Shown here piece after piece: positions 31,205 to 35,145 of a DNA stretch of 35,145 bases. Where the stretch lies: positions 1 to 35,145 of the forward strand of contig NZ_JAWUWR010000052.1 in assembly GCF_034111725.1 (NCBI RefSeq), in the 5' to 3' direction. Positions within the stretch are counted from its first letter, which is position 1. Every line of letters starts with the position of its first letter. A model generated the notes under the pieces. It saw nothing but the letters and a program-made list of their open reading frames with translations. It did not search any database and was not told where the DNA came from. This DNA is from Thalassolituus sp034111725 (lineage in GTDB: Bacteria > Pseudomonadota > Gammaproteobacteria > Pseudomonadales > Oceanobacteraceae). A program made the translations under genes and the position numbers.

Positions 31205-31669
31205 GTGAAGTATCCCCACTTTATCGCGATTGATGGCAGCTCTTATGAAGAAGATGCACACCCAATAGCGATTGCTTGGTCACTCGATGATGGCTCAATC
31301 AAAACTACACTGGTCCAACCAGACGACGATTGGGAAGACTGGGACTACGCACTCGAAGATCTCCACGGCATCACTCAAGACACCCTATTCCAGCGCGGAG
31401 AAACGGGATGGTCGGTTATTCGCGAACTCGAACACGACCTAGAACAGCCCTTCCTGATCGCCGAAGATATGGAACGAGTGACTCAGTTACTGGATAAACT
31501 CTACGATAGCTGCGGCCGCGAAGTGAGCATGGAAATTGGTCGTTTAAGTGACGAAATCACCAATCCAAGTGGCATTTCCGAGCTGTATGATGATCTTGAT
31601 TTCAGCCACCAGCCTTGTGACGAACGCGTACGATTGATGCTGGAATTATGGGCTCGCGAACACGCCTAA
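31205..31669 (+). CDS. Degenerate 3'-5' exonuclease-like (RNase H-fold) protein
   Basis: A 154-residue acidic protein that begins like a DnaQ-type exonuclease: HFIAIDGSSYEEDAHPIAIAW has the first Asp of the DxE motif but Gly-Ser where the Glu should be. LHGITQDTLFQRG matches the 'HGIT' block of DnaQ-like enzymes. ERVTQLLDKLYDSC covers the region of the second motif. The last catalytic His/Asp pair (HxxxxxD) is not clear. It is probably an inactive relative with a binding role, but this is inference. The start is a GTG at 31205 with GAGAGG upstream. It follows the GGDEF-EAL gene after 40 bases. Function unknown. Confidence 0.6.
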   Translation: MKYPHFIAIDGSSYEEDAHPIAIAWSLDDGSIKTTLVQPDDDWEDWDYALEDLHGITQDTLFQRGETGWSVIRELEHDLEQPFLIAEDMERVTQLLDKLYDSCGREVSMEIGRLSDEITNPSGISELYDDLDFSHQPCDERVRLMLELWAREHA

Positions 31670-31683
31670 ATAGGAATTTAAAC

Positions 31684-31702
31684 AATCAAATATGAGCGCT
31701 TA
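31684..31702 (+). repeat. Left copy of the 19-bp repeat bracketing hipBA
   Basis: AATCAAATATGAGCGCTTA. It matches the right copy at 33476-33494 in 17 of 19 positions, same orientation, 1,792 bases away; both differences are G/A transitions. Most of it forms one arm of the hairpin downstream of hipA. Confidence 0.7.
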
Positions 31703-31732
31703 GAACACGAAATAACCACTAAACGCTCATAT
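31690..31732 (-). terminator. Large inverted repeat, probable terminator of hipBA
   Basis: ATATGAGCGCTTAG (31690-31703) and CTAAACGCTCATAT (31719-31732) form 14 pairs (one G-U on the - strand) around a 15-base loop, nine bases after the hipA stop codon. On the - strand it is followed by TTGATTGTTTAAATT, a weak T-tract. Confidence 0.55.
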
Positions 31733-31740
31733 ATGATCAC

Positions 31741-33060
31741 TTATATTTTACGAAAATTTGCGCCAATCTCCGCCGCCCAACTTGCCTCAATACCCGCATC
31801 GTCAGCATACTGAGACCAGGTTTTTAATACCTCCCCCACTTCACCGACTATCGCTCGAACACGGCGCTCACTGACATCCGCCGTTGCACCACAAGCAACC
31901 AGATCATCCAGCACAAATCCATCGCGTTTGCCGTTAACACTCATTTGATGACTAGATGTCCATTCACCGTTCGGATTATACGAATAGGTCACATCGTAGG
32001 CCGGAGACAAGCGCCACTCGCCGCGTTTATTCATCAAGAAGGCGATGTTTTTCGTATGGTCATCTTGATTACGTGCCATCACGTTAAACACCATACGACG
32101 AAATTGCTGCTCAAGTGCTAGGTGTAAATCCTGCAAGCCCATTTGGCGCATCACCCGAAACGCTTGTTCATACGAATACGCACCCGCCATATTAAAATCG
32201 AAGTGCGCAATACCACAGAGCGTTTGCATGTGCAGTTTATCTTTGCCGCCTATTCGATCAAAACGTTGTGTTAGAAAATGCGCCCGCCCGTTTTCTTCTA
32301 ACAACTGACACGGCATCATGTCGATCCCAGCGGCTTTAGCCATTTGCGAGTAAGCATATTCGATACGAGTAAATCCTTGTGGATCATTCAACTCTTTATC
32401 ACGGTTACCCTGCACACCATCGAACTTCAACAAATAATGCTCAAACCCTTCTGGGCAATCTAATTGCCCTGAGCGAACTTCTTGAGTTGCTTCATTCCAA
32501 GCAATAACCGCTTTAGCACGAGCACCTCCCGCCGACGTACCGACAGAAATAATCTGCTGCAACGCTTGCGTATCGGTCACAGAATCACTGGCAGAATGGC
32601 CAAGCTTGGCGGCCAAACTATCCTTCTGAGCTAAAGCACGATTCGCTAAATCCACCAGCTTGGACATTTCTAATTGCTGATCAGGAATGCGAGTGCGTGG
32701 AGTTTCTGGTAAATACTCAAGCGCGCCCATACCGCGAATACCCATATACAAAAGACGTTCCACGGGGTTAAAACTGCCCGGTTCACGATTCTGACTCACC
32801 AACCACTGATCTATCAGCAAATTACCGAATTTATCCGGCAACGAATCCGCCAACATACCTGGCAAACCCTTGTACGATTCTTTATTCAAAGCAGGAAATG
32901 AAAACACGCCGGCACCCAGCGGCATATGCAGTGGCGAAAGCTGAATGCCCGAGCGTAAAAAAGGCTTCGCGTATTCAAAGAAACCAAGCTGACGCTGCGC
33001 ATCCCATTGCACAGCACCAATGGTTATTCCCCACAGGCGAACTTCTGCCACAGAAATCAC
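31741..33060 (-). CDS. hipA: HipA-type serine/threonine kinase toxin
   Basis: HipA phosphorylates translation targets (GltX in E. coli) and drives persistence; HipB neutralises it. This 439-residue protein has the E. coli length. The P-loop block SVGTSAGGARAK (172-183) places Ser176 where E. coli Ser150 is autophosphorylated, followed by the ATP-binding Lys183. ARNQDDHTKNIAFL (329-342) is the catalytic loop, and PAYDVT (353-358) the Mg-binding Asp. YKGLPGMLADSLPDKFGN (in pieces) belongs to the N-lobe. The start is a GTG overlapping the hipB stop as GTGA. Both genes are intact, so a working module is expected. It ends near a large inverted repeat. Confidence 0.95.
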   Translation of the reverse strand: MISVAEVRLWGITIGAVQWDAQRQLGFFEYAKPFLRSGIQLSPLHMPLGAGVFSFPALNKESYKGLPGMLADSLPDKFGNLLIDQWLVSQNREPGSFNPVERLLYMGIRGMGALEYLPETPRTRIPDQQLEMSKLVDLANRALAQKDSLAAKLGHSASDSVTDTQALQQIISVGTSAGGARAKAVIAWNEATQEVRSGQLDCPEGFEHYLLKFDGVQGNRDKELNDPQGFTRIEYAYSQMAKAAGIDMMPCQLLEENGRAHFLTQRFDRIGGKDKLHMQTLCGIAHFDFNMAGAYSYEQAFRVMRQMGLQDLHLALEQQFRRMVFNVMARNQDDHTKNIAFLMNKRGEWRLSPAYDVTYSYNPNGEWTSSHQMSVNGKRDGFVLDDLVACGATADVSERRVRAIVGEVGEVLKTWSQYADDAGIEASWAAEIGANFRKI

Positions 33061-33431
33061 GCGTCATCGCCCCATGACCAAGTGCCCTTATCTTCGGCGA
33101 CCTGACGGCTGCCAGATGCACGCTGCCGCTCGCCGCCGTTATCGACTTGCGGCCCTGCACCGTTATTCTGCAAGCTCGCCATAGGACTAGGAGGCTGCGG
33201 CGGTAGTAACAAATCGAGCTGATCGACCACGCCTAGAGCACGCATTAAGGCAATAATATTCATTAAGCTGACGTTATCCGCCCCGCTCTCTAAACGCCGT
33301 AGCGTCGACAAGCTTACGCCCGAAGCCTCAGCCAGCTGCGCTTGAGTTAAGTTACGGCTCAAACGAGCACTGCGAAAACGCTCACCCAATTGCTCTAGCA
33401 CGACTAAATTACTAACTGATGAGTATTCCAT
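33057..33431 (-). CDS. hipB: HipB-type antitoxin, XRE-family regulator
   Basis: HipB binds HipA and represses its own operon. The XRE helix-turn-helix is clear: LGERFRSARLSRNLTQAQLAEASGVSLSTLRRLESG (in pieces, about 15-50). After the domain comes a Pro-rich linker (PPQPPSPM) and a polar tail ending in TWSWGDDA. The terminal Trp-Gly-Asp is common in HipB homologues, whose C-terminal Trp contacts HipA and sets protein stability. The 124-residue length is longer than E. coli HipB because of that linker. The ATG at 33431 has no clear ribosome site, which may keep expression low. The promoter region upstream holds several repeats that could be its operators. Confidence 0.92.
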   Translation of the reverse strand: MEYSSVSNLVVLEQLGERFRSARLSRNLTQAQLAEASGVSLSTLRRLESGADNVSLMNIIALMRALGVVDQLDLLLPPQPPSPMASLQNNGAGPQVDNGGERQRASGSRQVAEDKGTWSWGDDA

Positions 33432-33435
33432 AAAT

Positions 33436-33485
33436 ATTCACATATGAATTATTAATAACAATATAGGCCACTATTAATCAAATAT
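33436..33485 (-). promoter_or_regulatory. hipBA promoter and candidate HipB operators
   Basis: On the - strand TTGATT (33476-33481) and TTATTA (33453-33458) are 17 bases apart and could be -35 and -10. ATTCA-N4-TGAAT (33436-33449) is a palindrome just before hipB, and TATTAAT recurs at 33450 and 33472. The right 19-bp repeat overlaps the -35. Confidence 0.45.
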
Positions 33486-33494
33486 GAACACTTA
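33476..33494 (+). repeat. Right copy of the 19-bp repeat bracketing hipBA
   Basis: AATCAAATATGAACACTTA. It matches 31684-31702 in 17 of 19 positions, in the same orientation, and overlaps the likely hipBA -35 element. Confidence 0.7.
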
Positions 33495-33529
33495 AATTAG
33501 ATAAAGTTTCCAGCAAGTAAGGATAAGCG

Positions 33530-33557
33530 TTGCGTCATGCCAGAAAAGCAGTAGAGT
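33530..33557 (+). promoter_or_regulatory. Probable sigma-70 promoter of yaeQ
   Basis: TTGCGT (33530-33535) and TAGAGT (33552-33557) are separated by 16 bases, about 43 bases before the yaeQ start. It lies outside the hipBA repeats. Confidence 0.45.
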
Positions 33558-33599
33558 ACCCGCTCTCGCTCAACCCCTATTCAGCATCGGCACAGTTTC

Positions 33600-34148
33600 A
33601 TGGCTATAAAAGCAACCATCTACAAAGCGGAGTTATCCGTCTCTGATATGGATCGTCATCATTATCAGACCTATAACTTGACTCTGGCACAACATCCGTC
33701 GGAAACCACCGAACGTATGATGGTTCGTATTGCCGCCTTTGTATTAAATGCTTCTGAAAGTTTAGAGTTTACTAAAGGTCTGAGCACGGATGACGAGCCA
33801 GATCTTTGGCAAAAAAGCCTATCGGATGAGATCGAGCTTTGGATTGAACTTGGCTGTCCGGATGAAAAACGCCTGCGTAAAGCCTGCAGTCGTTCCCGCC
33901 AAGTCATCCTCTATGGTTATCATGGCAATGCTTTCGATATCTGGTGGCAGCAAAATCAACAAAAATGCAGCCGCTTTGATAACTTAACGGTCATTGCGCT
34001 GAACCCAACAGCAATAGAACAGTTGGATACCCTAGCCCAGCGGACCATGCGCTTACAGGCAAGCATCCAAGACGCTACCTTATGGTTAGGGAATACGGAT
34101 CGTAGCATTGAAATTCAACCAACTGTTTTGCAAGCCGCGAAACACTGA
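33600..34148 (+). CDS. yaeQ: YaeQ family protein
   Basis: YaeQ is a 180-residue protein with a PD-(D/E)XK nuclease-like fold and no firmly known role; it was once thought to compensate for RfaH loss. The typical start MAIKATIYKAELSVSDMDRH, the block HPSETTERMMVRIAAFVLNA, then DEPDLWQKSLSDEIELWIELGCPDEKRLRKA (in pieces) and the Asp/Glu-Xaa-Lys-like DEKRLRKAC pattern identify it. At 182 residues it is the normal length. The ATG at 33600 has no strong ribosome site. The helicase gene begins 9 bases after its stop, suggesting an operon. Confidence 0.95.
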   Translation: MAIKATIYKAELSVSDMDRHHYQTYNLTLAQHPSETTERMMVRIAAFVLNASESLEFTKGLSTDDEPDLWQKSLSDEIELWIELGCPDEKRLRKACSRSRQVILYGYHGNAFDIWWQQNQQKCSRFDNLTVIALNPTAIEQLDTLAQRTMRLQASIQDATLWLGNTDRSIEIQPTVLQAAKH

Positions 34149-34157
34149 GACTCAGCT

Positions 34158-35145
34158 ATGGCAACGTTTTCAAATCTACTTACACACCCACTGCTGCTGC
34201 AACGTCTAGCGCAATTAAAATACGAATCCCCTACACCGATTCAGCTAGCGGCAATTCCTTTGGTACTGGCCGGTAAAGATTTAATGGCAGCGGCACCCAC
34301 CGGAACCGGTAAAACAGCCGCCTTCGTATTGCCGGTATTACAACTGATGGCGCAACACCCGCGTCCACTCAATGAATACGATAAAGCCTTACCGCGAGTG
34401 TTAGTCATTGCGCCCACGCGCGAACTAGCACAACAGCTCGAAGCCAGTTTGAACCAATACGGCAAGCTAACCGACCAGAAAGTACTCATGCTTTGTGGCG
34501 GGCAAGATAACGCACGCCAGCGTCAAGACGCACTCAAAGGCTGCGACATTGTTGTCGCGACGCCAGGTCGCTTATACGAGCTGATGAATAACCGCATCCT
34601 CGATTTTGAAGCATTGCAGTGTTTGATTTTGGATGAAGCTGATCGCCTGTTAGATATGGGCTTCGCCGATGACTTACAACTGATTATCAAGCGCTTACCG
34701 GCAACCCGCCAAAACCTGATGTTCTCCGCGACATCAAGCGAGCCAGTACGTGAACTGGCCGCCATGATCATGCCCAACGCTACCGCCCTCGGTCAGGCCC
34801 AAGCAAACCGCACCAGCATTGATGTTAAGCAATGGCTCGTGCCGGTCGATCATACCGATAAAGGCAACGCGACCATCACCCTACTGCGCGAAAATAAATG
34901 GTCACAGGTGCTGATTTTTACTAAGACCAAAGCCGGTGCCGATGTTTTATTAGAGCAATTAAAAGAAGAAGGCTTTAAAGCCGAAGCATTACATGGTGAT
35001 AAACACCAAAGCGAACGTAATCGTATTTTAAATGCCTTTAAAACGCATAAATTACCGATATTAGTTGCTACCGACATCGCGGCTCGCGGTTTGGATATTG
35101 CGAACCTACCAGCAGTGGTCAACCACGATCTTCCGCCAGTGGCCG
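34158..35145 (+). CDS. DEAD-box ATP-dependent RNA helicase, 3'-truncated by window edge
   Basis: The frame opens at the ATG at 34158 and stays open to the end of the window (329 complete codons). Motifs in order: Q-motif YESPTPIQ (about 22-29), Walker A APTGTGKT (46-53), Ia APTRELAQQ, GG, Ib TPGRL, DEAD at 159-162, and SAT at 190-192. In domain 2, LIFTKTKAGAD and LVATDIAARGLDIANLPAVVNHD (motif V, in pieces) appear. The HRxGR motif lies beyond the edge. This is the RhlE/SrmB-like group of bacterial helicases, which act in ribosome assembly and RNA decay; the deciding C-terminal tail is missing. It starts 9 bases after yaeQ and is probably co-transcribed. Confidence 0.9.
   Translation, partial: MATFSNLLTHPLLLQRLAQLKYESPTPIQLAAIPLVLAGKDLMAAAPTGTGKTAAFVLPVLQLMAQHPRPLNEYDKALPRVLVIAPTRELAQQLEASLNQYGKLTDQKVLMLCGGQDNARQRQDALKGCDIVVATPGRLYELMNNRILDFEALQCLILDEADRLLDMGFADDLQLIIKRLPATRQNLMFSATSSEPVRELAAMIMPNATALGQAQANRTSIDVKQWLVPVDHTDKGNATITLLRENKWSQVLIFTKTKAGADVLLEQLKEEGFKAEALHGDKHQSERNRILNAFKTHKLPILVATDIAARGLDIANLPAVVNHDLPPVA

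Noticed and set aside
31690..31732. The hairpin after hipA as an integron attC site
   Set aside because: It lacks the GTTRRRY and RYYYAAC core sites and there is no integrase in the window.
31684..33494. A transposon or insertion sequence carrying hipBA
   Set aside because: No transposase or integrase, no terminal inverted repeats at both ends and no clear target duplication; only the 19-bp direct repeats remain.
1..35145. tRNA, rRNA, CRISPR array or prophage genes
   Set aside because: Reading through the window I saw no cloverleaf-like gene, rRNA segment, regularly spaced repeats or phage structural genes; a covariance search was not possible here.

Overview
The window reads as chromosomal DNA of a free-living, probably marine gammaproteobacterium of the Oceanospirillales/Pseudomonadales type. 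Moderate base composition and gene families typical of that group (ttcA, greB, bolA, ylqF, murI, folE, yaeQ, a DmdC-type acyl-CoA dehydrogenase, DUF2789) support this, but the sequence does not fix genus or species. About 36 protein genes are packed on both strands. I see no rRNA, tRNA, CRISPR array, transposase or integrase, and no gene-free stretch above 300 bases. The first gene (ttcA) is cut at its 5' end and the last (a DEAD-box helicase) at its 3' end.

Layout. 1-5410: housekeeping and small-protein genes: ttcA, a secreted unknown, greB, a small membrane protein, a C-terminal J-domain protein, a secreted polysaccharide deacetylase, a YgjP-type metallohydrolase and a UPF0149 protein. 5497-8053: a phosphate-binding/OmpA fusion with a Pho box, a START-domain protein and bolA. 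8210-10604: an acidic-tailed unknown, a small unlisted-type ORF, the GTPase ylqF and a DUF695 protein whose 3' end overlaps ylqF. 10720-14898: a sulfur locus, with a persulfide-dioxygenase-like gene divergent from an operon of a BigR/SqrR-type repressor, a SulP transporter, DUF2489 and yceI; an AT-rich palindrome lies between them. 15003-19868: a GAF/DUF484-like diguanylate cyclase, murI, folE, a cardiolipin synthase and an SDR oxidoreductase. 19957-22594: ompW behind a perfect ANR/FNR box, and a membrane sensor that looks like a histidine kinase without its catalytic boxes. 22665-28826: a lipid region with acyl-CoA dehydrogenase, fadD, an AraC regulator and a fatty-acid desaturase. 28862-31669: DUF2789, a PAS-GGDEF-EAL protein with a structured leader, and a degenerate exonuclease-like protein. 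31741-33431: a hipBA toxin-antitoxin pair bracketed by two near-identical 19-bp repeats. 33600-end: yaeQ and the helicase.

How it fits together. Three regulatory links can be read directly from DNA: phosphate starvation to the phosphate-binding fusion, oxygen limitation to ompW, and reactive sulfur to the persulfide dioxygenase/SulP divergon. Two c-di-GMP enzymes and one pseudokinase-like sensor add signalling. The lipid region plausibly couples fatty-acid activation, beta-oxidation and desaturation. The most unusual element is the hipBA module with its flanking repeats; the sulfur divergon and the pseudokinase come next. No wholly new multi-gene system is evident.
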